DNA from: an uncultured Lachnospiraceae bacterium
GTDB lineage: Bacteria; Bacillota; Clostridia; Lachnospirales; Lachnospiraceae
Assembly (NCBI GenBank): GCA_900320345.1
Contig: ONRZ01000004.1
Location: forward strand, 1 to 64,000
Direction of reading: 5' to 3'
Length of the DNA stretch: 64,000 bases
The translations under genes were made by a program, and so were the position numbers. Below, one piece after another: positions 28,656-37,024 of the stretch (position 1 is its first letter; every line of letters starts with the position of its first letter). The notes beneath the pieces were generated by a model. That model searched no databases and was not told the origin of the DNA. It saw only the letters and a program-made list of their open reading frames with translations.

Positions 28656-28669
28656 ATAACATACGTTAT
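28656..28669. promoter_or_regulatory. Candidate TetR operator palindrome
   Basis: ATAAC and GTTAT arms around ATAC, 62 bp upstream of the TetR start. A small palindrome in front of a TetR gene commonly serves autoregulation; this is inference from position only. Confidence 0.35.
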
Positions 28670-28688
28670 GATATGATACAAGAGTTAA

Positions 28689-30122
28689 TTATACGGGATA
28701 AGCTCCGTTTGCCTCATCGGCTTTCTTCGCATCAATACCGGTCTGCTGAGCTTCGCGGTACTTGAAGAAATCTATCGCTACCTGCGGGAACAGAGCGTAT
28801 GACAATACATCCTCGTCCTGCTGCTTGTACTGTTTCATCTCAGCTTCGATCTTATCCATTTCGTTCGTAAGCCCTGCCGCATCCGCCGAACGTGATGTGA
28901 ACCTCTCCTCGCCGGGGATGACCTTATCTATAACTTCCTGGTTCATGGGTTTAACCGTCTGGCCGTACTTACCGCGTAAGAGATCTTTGAACTCACCTGT
29001 AGCCATCTTGTATCTCTCACCCATGAGTACATTAAATACCGCCTGGGTTCCGACGATCTGTGATGAAGGTGTAACAAGAGGCGGCTCACCGCAGTCCTTA
29101 CGTACGCGGGGGATCTCCTCGAGCACTTCGTTATACTTATCTTCCGCATTCTGTTCCTTAAGCTGTGAAACCATGTTGGACAACATACCGCCGGGTACCT
29201 GATACAGAAGAGTCTTGATGTTAACACCGAGTACCTTGGGATTAAGAAGCCCGTTCGCAAGGCATTCCTCCCTGTAAGGCCTGAAGTAATCGGCGATCTC
29301 GGCAAGGAGCTTCTGATCGTAGCCCGTATCGTAAGGTGTACCCCTGAAGGTCTCGACCATAACCTCTGTTGCAGGCTGTGAAGTACCGAGAGCGAGAGGT
29401 GACATCGCACAGTCGATAACATCAACGCCGGCCTCAACTGCCTTAAGATAGGTCATCGAAGCAACACCCGAAGTGTAATGAGTATGTAACTGGATGGGAA
29501 GCTTGGTGCTCTCTTTAAGTGTCTTGACAAGTTCAGCTGCCCTGTAAGGAACGAGCAGTCCTGCCATATCCTTGATACAGATGGAATCCGCACCCATCTC
29601 CTCTATCTTCTTGGCCATGTCTGCCCAGTACTCAAGCGTATAGGCATCACCAAGTGTATATGAAAGCGCGATCTGTGATTCGCCGCGGCCTTCCTGTACT
29701 TTGATCTTATTTGTCGCATCAACGGCTGCCTGAAGGTTCCTTATATCGTTAAGGCAGTCAAATATACGTATGATGTCGATACCGTTCGCGATAGACTTCT
29801 CAACAAATGCATAGACAACATCATCTGCATAGGGACGATATCCAAGGATATTCTGTCCTCTGAAGAGCATCTGAAGCTTGGTATTCTTTGCGCCGTCCCT
29901 GATCTTCCTCAGCCTGTCCCAGGGATCTTCCTTAAGGAAACGGAGTGATGCATCGAATGTGGCACCGCCCCAGCACTCAAGTGACTGATATCCAACTTTA
30001 TCAAGCTTATCGAGGATGGGAAGCATTACTTCGGTAGGCATTCTCGTTGCGATAAGTGACTGATGCGCATCACGGAGAATGGTCTCGGTAATCTTGATGG
30101 GTTTCTTTTCAACTTCTGCCAT
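28689..30122 (-). CDS. oadA: Carboxyltransferase, oxaloacetate decarboxylase alpha / transcarboxylase 5S type
   Basis: About 477 residues from ATG 30122 (MAEVEKKPIKITETILRDAHQ), chosen for the GGAGG before it. The TIM-barrel has the expected motifs: ILRDAHQSLIATR, the metal-binding LHTHYTSG, and SICIKDMAGLL with the carbamylated-type Lys. It swaps carboxyl groups between oxaloacetate/pyruvate and biotin. Unlike many OadA proteins it has no C-terminal biotinyl domain, so it depends on the separate BCCP in the operon, as in the 5S subunit of transcarboxylase. Confidence 0.9.
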   Translation of the reverse strand: MAEVEKKPIKITETILRDAHQSLIATRMPTEVMLPILDKLDKVGYQSLECWGGATFDASLRFLKEDPWDRLRKIRDGAKNTKLQMLFRGQNILGYRPYADDVVYAFVEKSIANGIDIIRIFDCLNDIRNLQAAVDATNKIKVQEGRGESQIALSYTLGDAYTLEYWADMAKKIEEMGADSICIKDMAGLLVPYRAAELVKTLKESTKLPIQLHTHYTSGVASMTYLKAVEAGVDVIDCAMSPLALGTSQPATEVMVETFRGTPYDTGYDQKLLAEIADYFRPYREECLANGLLNPKVLGVNIKTLLYQVPGGMLSNMVSQLKEQNAEDKYNEVLEEIPRVRKDCGEPPLVTPSSQIVGTQAVFNVLMGERYKMATGEFKDLLRGKYGQTVKPMNQEVIDKVIPGEERFTSRSADAAGLTNEMDKIEAEMKQYKQQDEDVLSYALFPQVAIDFFKYREAQQTGIDAKKADEANGAYPV

Positions 30123-30163
30123 TATTATATCCTCCAATCAAAAATTTAATTTCCAAAATCAGT

Positions 30164-31315
30164 TTAGAACACTCCGAACACAGCCATAAAGGTTCCGGCC
30201 GCAACTGCCGTTCCGATAACTCCGGCAACGTTGGGACCCATGGCATGCATGAGCAGGAAGTTCGTGGGATCCGCTTCGGCACCGACCTTCTGTGATACGC
30301 GGGCTGCCATCGGTACGGCCGAAACTCCCGCCGATCCTATGAGCGGATTAACCTTACCCTTTGTTGCGATGCACATTATCTTACCGAACAGGACGCCGGC
30401 CGCAGTACCGAACATAAACGCAATAAGTCCGAGTATAACGATCTTAATGGTATCCCAGTTAAGGAAAGCCGCCGCACTTGTCGTAGCTCCTACAGATGTA
30501 CCCAGTATTATAACAACTATGTACATAAGAGCGTTGCTGGCAGTTTCCTGAAGCTGACGAACAACTCCCGACTCCCTGAAGAGGTTACCTAACATCAGCA
30601 TACCTACAAGGGGTGCCGTTGTGGGAAGTATAAGACATACAACTATGGTAACCACTATAGGGAAGAGTATCCTCTCAAGCTTGCTTACAGGACGAAGCTG
30701 TTCCATCTTGATCGCCCTCTCCTTCTCTGTTGTAAGAAGCTTCATGATGGGCGGCTGGATGATGGGTACCAGCGACATATACGAGTATGCTGCGACCGCA
30801 ATGGGTCCGAGCAGTGCTGTCTGTCCGAGCTTGCCCGCAAGGAAGATAGATGTAGGACCGTCGGCACCACCTATTATCGAAACCGCTGCAGCAGCCTTAT
30901 CATTGAATCCAAGTGCGATAGCACCGAAATATGCGGCGAAGATACCGAACTGTGCTGCCGCTCCGAGAAGAAAGCTCTTCGGATTTGCGATAAGGGGTCC
31001 GAAGTCTGTCATGGCTCCGACGCCCATGAAGATAAGTGAAGGCAGGATAGCCCACTCATCCAACAGATAAAAATAATGAAGAAGACCGCCGACACCGTTT
31101 GTCGAATGCTCGACCGTAAGCATGATATCCGGATATATATTGACCAGAAGCATACCGAAGGCGATCGGGCATAAAAGCAGCGGTTCAAATTCTTTAGCTA
31201 TAGCCAGATACAGAAATACACATGCAACAGCGATCATTATGTAATTACCTACGGTAAGATTAAAGAACGCTGTCTGATGTATAAGATTCTGCATCGTGTC
31301 AACAATATATGACAT
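30164..31315 (-). CDS. oadB: Sodium-pumping decarboxylase beta subunit
   Basis: A 383-residue membrane protein with about nine to eleven helices. The family signature GGADGPTSIFLAGKLG contains the conserved Asp used in Na+ translocation, and GSAGVSAVPMAARVSQ is typical of the C-terminal part. It decarboxylates carboxybiotin and uses the energy to export Na+. It lies between the BCCP and oadA genes. Confidence 0.95.
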   Translation of the reverse strand: MSYIVDTMQNLIHQTAFFNLTVGNYIMIAVACVFLYLAIAKEFEPLLLCPIAFGMLLVNIYPDIMLTVEHSTNGVGGLLHYFYLLDEWAILPSLIFMGVGAMTDFGPLIANPKSFLLGAAAQFGIFAAYFGAIALGFNDKAAAAVSIIGGADGPTSIFLAGKLGQTALLGPIAVAAYSYMSLVPIIQPPIMKLLTTEKERAIKMEQLRPVSKLERILFPIVVTIVVCLILPTTAPLVGMLMLGNLFRESGVVRQLQETASNALMYIVVIILGTSVGATTSAAAFLNWDTIKIVILGLIAFMFGTAAGVLFGKIMCIATKGKVNPLIGSAGVSAVPMAARVSQKVGAEADPTNFLLMHAMGPNVAGVIGTAVAAGTFMAVFGVF

Positions 31316-31361
31316 TTTATGACCTCCGTATTATTTCAGTATATTGATTATCGACATATGC

Positions 31362-31724
31362 TCAGTTCATTGTTGCAAGGCATGCGCCTGCTTCTACAGA
31401 ATCGCCTACCGTAACATCTATGCTTGCTATTGTTCCGTCAGAAGGAGCAACAACGGGGATCTCCATCTTCATGGCTTCGAGGATAACGACCGTATCACCC
31501 TTCTTAACAGCCTGTCCCACACTTGCTTCTATCTTAAATATCTTACCTGCTGCGCCTGCTTCTACCTTGATAGATCCGCCGCCGGCTGCCTTGGGTGCTG
31601 CCGCAGGTGCAGCCTTGGGTGCTGCTGCTGCCTTGGGTGCTGCTGCGGGTGCGGATCCGCCCGCTCCTTCTTCTACAGTTACATCATATACGTTTCCGTT
31701 AACAGTTATTGTATAATTTTTCAT
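31362..31724 (-). CDS. Biotin carboxyl carrier protein of the decarboxylase
   Basis: A 120-residue protein with an N-terminal segment (KNYTITVNGNVYDVTVEEG), an Ala/Pro/Lys linker rich in repeats (PAAAPKAAAAPKAAP), and a biotinyl domain with ILEAMKMEIPV, whose Lys is biotinylated. It carries CO2 between the carboxyltransferases (MmdA, OadA-like) and the pump OadB. ATG 31724 is preceded by AGGAGG. Confidence 0.95.
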   Translation of the reverse strand: MKNYTITVNGNVYDVTVEEGAGGSAPAAAPKAAAAPKAAPAAAPKAAGGGSIKVEAGAAGKIFKIEASVGQAVKKGDTVVILEAMKMEIPVVAPSDGTIASIDVTVGDSVEAGACLATMN

Positions 31725-31755
31725 CTTGATTCCTCCTGGATATTTGAATACCTTT

Positions 31756-32604
31756 TTAGTTCCTGTTCCATTTATTATTGGTTCTGCGTCTGATGCTTCT
31801 TACATAATATCCGCCCGACTCTGCAGAGCTTATGCCGCCCTCTGCCTGATATGCTGCTATCGCGGCTGCTATCACGGCGGCTATCTCATCATCATCCGAT
31901 GAAGTCTGTACCGCAGGTGCGGCCGGTTCACTCTGTACCGGTGCAGCTGTCTGCTCCGCTCCGGCAAGTTTCTTCTTCTCGGCGGCTGACTGCGCCTTAT
32001 TTATGAAGCCGAAACTTCCAATTAGCAATGAAAGAAGTATCAGGACGATAAATACGGTTCCCATACCAAGCAAGGTATTCAAACCGGCCTTCTCCATCTT
32101 CTCGCCGAAACTGTAATCTATATTAACGGCAAAAGAAGTAAGTGTCTTGCTGAGATCATCCTTATAAACAAACTCTATTTCCGCATTTCTGTTCTCAAAC
32201 CTTGCAGGGACATCCACGATCAGCGTATCGCCCTTGGAGCCGTACTTTACCGTACCCTCTCCCGTAGATACAAGCTGACCTGCTTCCGCAACCGCCTTCT
32301 TCCAGGAATCAACTCCCGAAAGGAAACCGTTGCCTTCCACCTGCATTCCTATACGTCCGAATATATACTCGGCGAATTCGGCGCCTTCGGCCTCAAACGT
32401 ATCAAGTCCCTCGACGTTGGTTCCGATATTCATTGACAGACCCGAGTATGCCTGAGGATCTTCGGGAAGGATATAGTTGGTAAGTACCTCTGATATCTCC
32501 CTGACCATATCAGCATCTTCGGGAGCCACCGGCTTAACAGGTTCGCACGCAGTCAGTCCGAGAAGACAGATGCCAATACATAATACTGATAAGAACTTTT
32601 TCAT
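31756..32604 (-). CDS. Decarboxylase gamma-like subunit with lipoprotein N-terminus
   Basis: About 282 residues. An N-terminal signal with lipobox (CLLGLTAC) leads to a folded extracytoplasmic region, then one membrane helix (GMGTVFIVLILLSLLIGSFGFI, the OadG-like part), an Ala-rich linker and the C-terminal segment DDEIAAVIAAAIAAYQ seen in clostridial OadG. The lipoprotein extension makes it much longer than classical OadG (about 80 aa). The start is uncertain: ATG 32604 or the in-frame ATG at 32619. It is anchored between mmdA and the BCCP gene. Confidence 0.8.
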   Translation of the reverse strand: MKKFLSVLCIGICLLGLTACEPVKPVAPEDADMVREISEVLTNYILPEDPQAYSGLSMNIGTNVEGLDTFEAEGAEFAEYIFGRIGMQVEGNGFLSGVDSWKKAVAEAGQLVSTGEGTVKYGSKGDTLIVDVPARFENRNAEIEFVYKDDLSKTLTSFAVNIDYSFGEKMEKAGLNTLLGMGTVFIVLILLSLLIGSFGFINKAQSAAEKKKLAGAEQTAAPVQSEPAAPAVQTSSDDDEIAAVIAAAIAAYQAEGGISSAESGGYYVRSIRRRTNNKWNRN

Positions 32605-32626
32605 ATTACGTTTCACCATACCTTTC

Positions 32627-34048
32627 TCAGATTGCGCCATGTTTCCTGCCCGGACGCTCCTCTCTCTTAGTAAACAGCATCTCAAGTGCGCCGATCACAT
32701 ACTTACGTGTATCCTGCGCTTCTATTATCGTGTCAACATAACCGCGGCGTGCAGCCGATGTGACACTTGTCTGCATATCCTTGTATGCAGCCGTAAGTTC
32801 AGCCTTATTTTCTTCCTTCTCAAACAGTATCTTGGCTGCCGCATCAGCATCCATCATTCCTACGGAAGCTCCGCTCCATGCAAATACCATGTCAGCCCCG
32901 AGAGACTTGGAATTCATTACCACATATGCGCTTCCGAATGCACTGCCCGTTATAACATTGATCTTGGGAACAGTCGCATTCGCAAAAGCAAAGGTCAGCT
33001 TCGCAAGAGCGCCGCTTAACTTCTTCTCGGCATCCATCGTTGTCTCAAATCCCTTGATGTCGGTAAATGAAACCACCGGGATATCAAAAGCGTCGCAGAA
33101 ATTAACAAACTCAGCGGCTTTTATGCATGCATCGGGAGTAAGTACCTTATCGAACTTCTCGGCAACCTTGCCTTCGTCGTCGAACTTCTCACTGCGATTG
33201 CCCACAGCACCGACCGTGATGCCGTTAAGCCTCATGAATCCCGTTACCATTGACTTTGCATAATCAGCCTTGACTTCAAAGAATGCCTGATCGTCCGCTA
33301 TCCTCGAGAAAGCAACCGAAGCATCTGATGCACATGCGGAAAGATCCGTGCATAACCTGTTAAGGTCGTCGGTGCACTCCTCGTAAGCACCGTTCTCCTC
33401 ATTGTTCTCCGGAAGCATTGATACAAGGAGCCTTATCTGATCATAGATGTCATCTCCCGCAACAATGTCCACGTCACCGCTCTGGGTGCTCCTGAAAGCC
33501 GCTGCAGCAGTATCGAGCTTCTCCTCATAATTTCCGCTTACCGCATTGGGAGAATTAACGAACAGCTTACCCTTCGATTCTTCGATAAATGTAAAGTCGG
33601 TCATTGACGGGAACAGTGCCAGTCCTCCGCCACAGCTTCCGAACACTGCCGTTATCTGCGGGATCACTCCCGAGGCCATCGCCTGAGCCTTATAGATCTC
33701 ACCGAAAGCTTCCAGAGCATCTGTTGCCTCCATCAGCCTTAATCCTGTGGAATCGATAAGTCCGATAACAGGTGCACCTGTCTTCATCGCCATTGAATAC
33801 AGCGACACAATCTTCTTAGCATGCATCTCACCGACAGATCCGCCCATTACAGAAGCATCCTGGCTATATACATATACCAGACTTCCGTTGATCAGGCCGT
33901 AGCCTGTAATAACGCCGTCAGTGGGTGCAGCCCCTGGATCCGTATTGAAATCAGTCGATCTGGCTGTGACCATCGCGCCGATCTCAACAAAACTGTTTTC
34001 ATCGAGCAAGGATTCAATTCTTGCACTCGCTTGAGAAGTGTTACTCAT
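32627..34048 (-). CDS. mmdA: Acyl-CoA carboxyltransferase (methylmalonyl-CoA decarboxylase alpha-like)
   Basis: A 473-residue carboxyltransferase of the biotin-dependent acyl-CoA family: N-terminal crotonase-like half with the acyl-CoA oxyanion region (FGSCGGGLALFPSMTDFTF), C-terminal half with GSAFGSAYVVMNSKSLGADM. It would move carboxyl from an acyl-CoA such as methylmalonyl-CoA to biotin. The exact acyl-CoA cannot be read from sequence. First gene of the decarboxylase operon, start preceded by GGAGGG. Confidence 0.88.
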   Translation of the reverse strand: MSNTSQASARIESLLDENSFVEIGAMVTARSTDFNTDPGAAPTDGVITGYGLINGSLVYVYSQDASVMGGSVGEMHAKKIVSLYSMAMKTGAPVIGLIDSTGLRLMEATDALEAFGEIYKAQAMASGVIPQITAVFGSCGGGLALFPSMTDFTFIEESKGKLFVNSPNAVSGNYEEKLDTAAAAFRSTQSGDVDIVAGDDIYDQIRLLVSMLPENNEENGAYEECTDDLNRLCTDLSACASDASVAFSRIADDQAFFEVKADYAKSMVTGFMRLNGITVGAVGNRSEKFDDEGKVAEKFDKVLTPDACIKAAEFVNFCDAFDIPVVSFTDIKGFETTMDAEKKLSGALAKLTFAFANATVPKINVITGSAFGSAYVVMNSKSLGADMVFAWSGASVGMMDADAAAKILFEKEENKAELTAAYKDMQTSVTSAARRGYVDTIIEAQDTRKYVIGALEMLFTKREERPGRKHGAI

Positions 34049-34127
34049 TTTGTTCAGCCCTCCATATTAATAATAGGCTAATTCAAGCCTTTACTTAAGT
34101 AACTAAATGCTGTACGCACTAAAACTG

Positions 34128-34135
34128 ATTATAAC
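34128..34135 (-). promoter_or_regulatory. -10 box of the decarboxylase operon
   Basis: GTTATAAT on the minus strand about 80 bp upstream of mmdA, after an A/T-rich stretch. No strong -35 is evident. Confidence 0.4.
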
Positions 34136-34181
34136 ATAGAAAAAAAACAATTCATAGTGAAAACTTTTATTTTCGGGCAAT

Positions 34182-34208
34182 AAAAAAGCCGGGGTCATAT
34201 CCCCAGCT
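34182..34208 (-). terminator. Intrinsic terminator of scpB
   Basis: On the minus strand AGCTGGGG and CCCCGGCT pair around ATATGA and are followed by TTTTTTA. The hairpin overlaps the scpB stop codon at 34195. Confidence 0.85.
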
Positions 34209-34884
34209 TTACCGAAACTTCTTCGGCGGCTTCCTTCTTAAATTCCTCTATCCTGTCCGGACTGGCGGTAGGAAGATCGTCGAGCGACGTGACATTGAAG
34301 CTCCTTAAAAATTCCTCCGTAGTACCGAAAAGCAACGGACGTCCCGGAGCCTGAAGACGGCCCAGTTCGGTAATAAGTCCGTATTCCACCAGTTTGTTCA
34401 CCGCATGGTCGCAGCTCACTCCCCTGATCTTCTCGATCTCAAGCTTCGTGACAGGCTGCTTGTAGGCGATTATGGACAGCGTCTCAAGCATGGAATCGGT
34501 AAGCGAATATGATTTCGGAACCTTCGCGATCTTGATAAGATACTCATACATCGAAGCCTTGGAACACATCTGGACCGAATCCTCTAACTCTATTATGGTA
34601 AATCCGCAGTCGGGATCATTATCATAATCGTCCTTGAGTTGATAAACAAGCTTCTTCGTTTCCTCCACGTCGCGTCCGAGGACTGTGGCAAGCTTCTTAT
34701 ACTCCACGGAATTGCCCACGGAAAAAAGTACCGCGCCTATAACCGCCTTCGGATTATCAACAGGCTTTACTTCAGCCGTTTCCTCTGCAGTGCTCTCTTC
34801 TTCGGCTGTACCCTCTTCTTCCGCGATCATCTCTTCCTTATTTATTTCTTCGGTTATTTCCTTACTTTTCTTTTTCCCAGCCAA
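34195..34884 (-). CDS. scpB: Chromosome segregation and condensation protein B
   Basis: Kleisin-interacting subunit of the SMC-ScpAB condensin complex. It is 229 aa with two winged-helix domains (VIGAVLFSVGNSVEYKKLATVLG and LETLSIIAYKQPVTKLEIEKIRG, a strong family signature). Residues 1-40 form an unusual Glu-rich extension (EEINKEEMIAEEEGTAEEE) not found in short ScpB proteins. It lies downstream of scpA. Confidence 0.94.
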   Translation of the reverse strand: MAGKKKSKEITEEINKEEMIAEEEGTAEEESTAEETAEVKPVDNPKAVIGAVLFSVGNSVEYKKLATVLGRDVEETKKLVYQLKDDYDNDPDCGFTIIELEDSVQMCSKASMYEYLIKIAKVPKSYSLTDSMLETLSIIAYKQPVTKLEIEKIRGVSCDHAVNKLVEYGLITELGRLQAPGRPLLFGTTEEFLRSFNVTSLDDLPTASPDRIEEFKKEAAEEVSVKLGI

Positions 34885-34960
34885 AATTCAACCCACTCTG
34901 TTTTATAATATCTTAACGGCGCCCGGTCCCGTCACCGGCCTTATCCGTGCCACCTCATGC

Positions 34961-35710
34961 CTAAGCTGCCATCCTGGAAGTGATCATTATATCATCAAAA
35001 AGCGCTTCCTGCACTATCATTATCTGCCCAAGCTTCATCATCTCAAGTATCACAAGGAAGGTGACCACTATATCCATCTTGGAATTCTGCTTCTCGAGAA
35101 GATCCCTGAACCCGAACTTCTTATGACATTTTATATAATCCTGTATATATGCGGTCTTATCTTCAAGGCTTACTTCATCCTTCTCGATCTTACCGAATTT
35201 GCTCCTTATCGGATCGATCTTGTCAACCTGTCGTTTCATCATCGACTTGAATATCTGGTTCAGTTTGGCAAGATCCATGTCACCTATCAGCTGCGAATAG
35301 TCTATCGGCTGCTCGTAATCCTCTATCTCCTTGGGCATTGAAGGCTTCTTGAAAAGAGTCCTTCCCGCATCCATATGCATATCCTTAAGTTCATAGGACA
35401 TATACTTGTACAGCTTATACTCGATAAGCTTCTCGACAAGTTCAGCCCTCGGATCTTCCTCTTCTCCGTCTTCATTGACTTCCTTGGGAAGAAGCATCCT
35501 GCATTTGATATCAAGGAGCGTGGCCGCCATTACCAGAAATTCGCTCATCACATCAAGATTGGCATCCTGCATCTGCCTGATATAGTCAAGATACTGATCC
35601 GTGATCAATACGATCGGAATATCATAGATGTCCACCTTGTTCTTCTCGATAAGATGGAGCAGCAGATCCAGCGGACCTTCAAATACCTGTAGTTTGACTG
35701 TTAAGCTCAT
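34961..35710 (-). CDS. scpA: Chromosome segregation and condensation protein A (kleisin)
   Basis: A 249-residue kleisin starting with the hallmark VKLQVFEGPLDLLLHLIEKNKVDIYDIPI. It bridges SMC heads and binds ScpB. The C-terminal winged helix (TFLVILEMMKLGQIMIVQEALFDDI) is intact. The order scpA-scpB is the usual Firmicutes order. Confidence 0.95.
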   Translation of the reverse strand: MSLTVKLQVFEGPLDLLLHLIEKNKVDIYDIPIVLITDQYLDYIRQMQDANLDVMSEFLVMAATLLDIKCRMLLPKEVNEDGEEEDPRAELVEKLIEYKLYKYMSYELKDMHMDAGRTLFKKPSMPKEIEDYEQPIDYSQLIGDMDLAKLNQIFKSMMKRQVDKIDPIRSKFGKIEKDEVSLEDKTAYIQDYIKCHKKFGFRDLLEKQNSKMDIVVTFLVILEMMKLGQIMIVQEALFDDIMITSRMAA

Positions 35711-35724
35711 AACTTCCTTCCTTC

Positions 35725-36630
35725 TTACTCCGTATTCCCCTTATCCTCTTCACTCCTGTACAGATCTATGATGATGACCTCAGCCTTGTTGTTCACTCGC
35801 ACAGGCACGGTATGTGTCCCGAGCCCGCGGCTTAAGATCATGGTCGAGTCCCCGATCTTAAACACCCCCGCATCATACTTCGGAAACAGCTTAAGCTGCG
35901 GTGATATCACTCCACCGAGCAGCGGTATGTTCACTATCCCGCCATGTACATGTCCAGACAGTACATAATCCGGCTTCCACAATGCATATTTATCAAACTG
36001 TTCCGGATTGTGAGCAAGCAGCACGGAAACCCTTGATGTATCATTCTCCCCGAACTTACCCTTAAGATAGTCATCGGGTATCCAGTTGGTCTTAAGCTTA
36101 CGGTAATACTCATGCTCCAGATCGAGTCCGTACACATCTATACCGGCCGGTTCGATCGATACTTTCTCATCAAGGAGCATCCTTACCCCCATATCCGAAA
36201 GATCCGATACAAACCTGTCGTATTCTCCGGGGAATTCTTCGGGACACCGCCTTAACTTCTCCTCGTGATTCCCTATCCCGTAATAGATCGGATATTTACG
36301 CGCAAGTTCACCGATAAACCGCAATGCGTTACCGTCATGGTATACGGGCTCCATGCTCGAAGTGACCATATCACCCGCAAAGAACACGGCATCCGGCTTC
36401 TCATCATCGATGGCCTTAAGTACTTCCTTATTGTCATCTCCGTGCACATGATCGTGAAGATCGGATATTACCGCCATCCTGAAATGTCCGGTATTTAACT
36501 TACTGTTCACAAAACCGTATCTTACTATCCTAAAGCCCCTGCTCTGCTCATACACAAACCATGCGATAAGCGCCAGCAGAACAACCGCCAATATAAGAAT
36601 CGCCTTAACAGGCGCAAGAACAAGCACCAT
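35725..36630 (-). CDS. Membrane-anchored metallophosphoesterase
   Basis: About 301 residues from ATG 36630, with GAGTTGAGG before it. One N-terminal membrane helix (KAILILAVVLLALIAWFVYE) is followed by a calcineurin-like phosphoesterase domain with all metal motifs: ISDLHDH, FAGDMV, GNHEE, LLAHNPE and SGHVHGG. Substrate unknown; related YaeI-type proteins have been linked to lipid or nucleotide substrates. It lies 14 nt upstream of scpA. Confidence 0.88.
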   Translation of the reverse strand: MVLVLAPVKAILILAVVLLALIAWFVYEQSRGFRIVRYGFVNSKLNTGHFRMAVISDLHDHVHGDDNKEVLKAIDDEKPDAVFFAGDMVTSSMEPVYHDGNALRFIGELARKYPIYYGIGNHEEKLRRCPEEFPGEYDRFVSDLSDMGVRMLLDEKVSIEPAGIDVYGLDLEHEYYRKLKTNWIPDDYLKGKFGENDTSRVSVLLAHNPEQFDKYALWKPDYVLSGHVHGGIVNIPLLGGVISPQLKLFPKYDAGVFKIGDSTMILSRGLGTHTVPVRVNNKAEVIIIDLYRSEEDKGNTE

Positions 36631-36697
36631 ATCCTCAACTCCACAATATGTTGTATTATAGCACAAACAAAATACAAAATAAAGTATAACTTATAAC

Positions 36698-36728
36698 AAA
36701 AAAAATCCCCCGGATCTCTCCGGAGGAT
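36698..36728 (-). terminator. Intrinsic terminator of rpsU
   Basis: On the minus strand, arms ATCCTCCGGA and TCCGGGGGAT (one mismatch) around GAGA, then a run of T (36698-36704). Confidence 0.9.
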
Positions 36729-36739
36729 ATACAGATCAT

Positions 36740-36916
36740 TTAATTATATTTGCGCTTTCTTGCGGCTTCGGATTTCTTCTTCCGCTTAACGCTAGGCTTC
36801 TCATAATGCTCTCTCTTACGGATTTCCTGCTGGATACCGGCCTTGGCGCAGTTCCTCTTGAAACGGCGAAGAGCGCTATCTAATGTTTCACCTTCTTTAA
36901 CTATCACGTTTGACAT
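36740..36916 (-). CDS. rpsU: 30S ribosomal protein S21
   Basis: A 58-residue basic protein beginning [21 protein letters not shown] and ending in the Lys/Arg-rich [13 protein letters not shown] tail, typical of bacterial S21. ATG 36916 is chosen over the upstream in-frame TTG because GGGAGG lies 9 nt before it. It has its own promoter and terminator. Confidence 0.97.
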   Translation of the reverse strand: MSNVIVKEGETLDSALRRFKRNCAKAGIQQEIRKREHYEKPSVKRKKKSEAARKRKYN

Positions 36917-36995
36917 GCTTCCCAACCTCCCCTCGTCTTAAATTCCATGCATCCGACTATAGGGTAATACGCCATTCGGCGCTGCACTAAATGCT

Positions 36996-37024
36996 ATTAT
37001 ATACAGTAACTTACGATTCGTCAA
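36996..37024 (-). promoter_or_regulatory. Strong sigma-A promoter of rpsU
   Basis: Minus strand TTGACG (37024-37019), 17-bp spacer, TATAAT (37001-36996). The -35 lies right against the alaS stop codon at 37025. Confidence 0.85.

Noticed and set aside
31560..31680. Ala/Lys/Pro repeats in the BCCP gene as a possible satellite repeat
   Set aside because: They encode the normal flexible linker of biotin carrier proteins.
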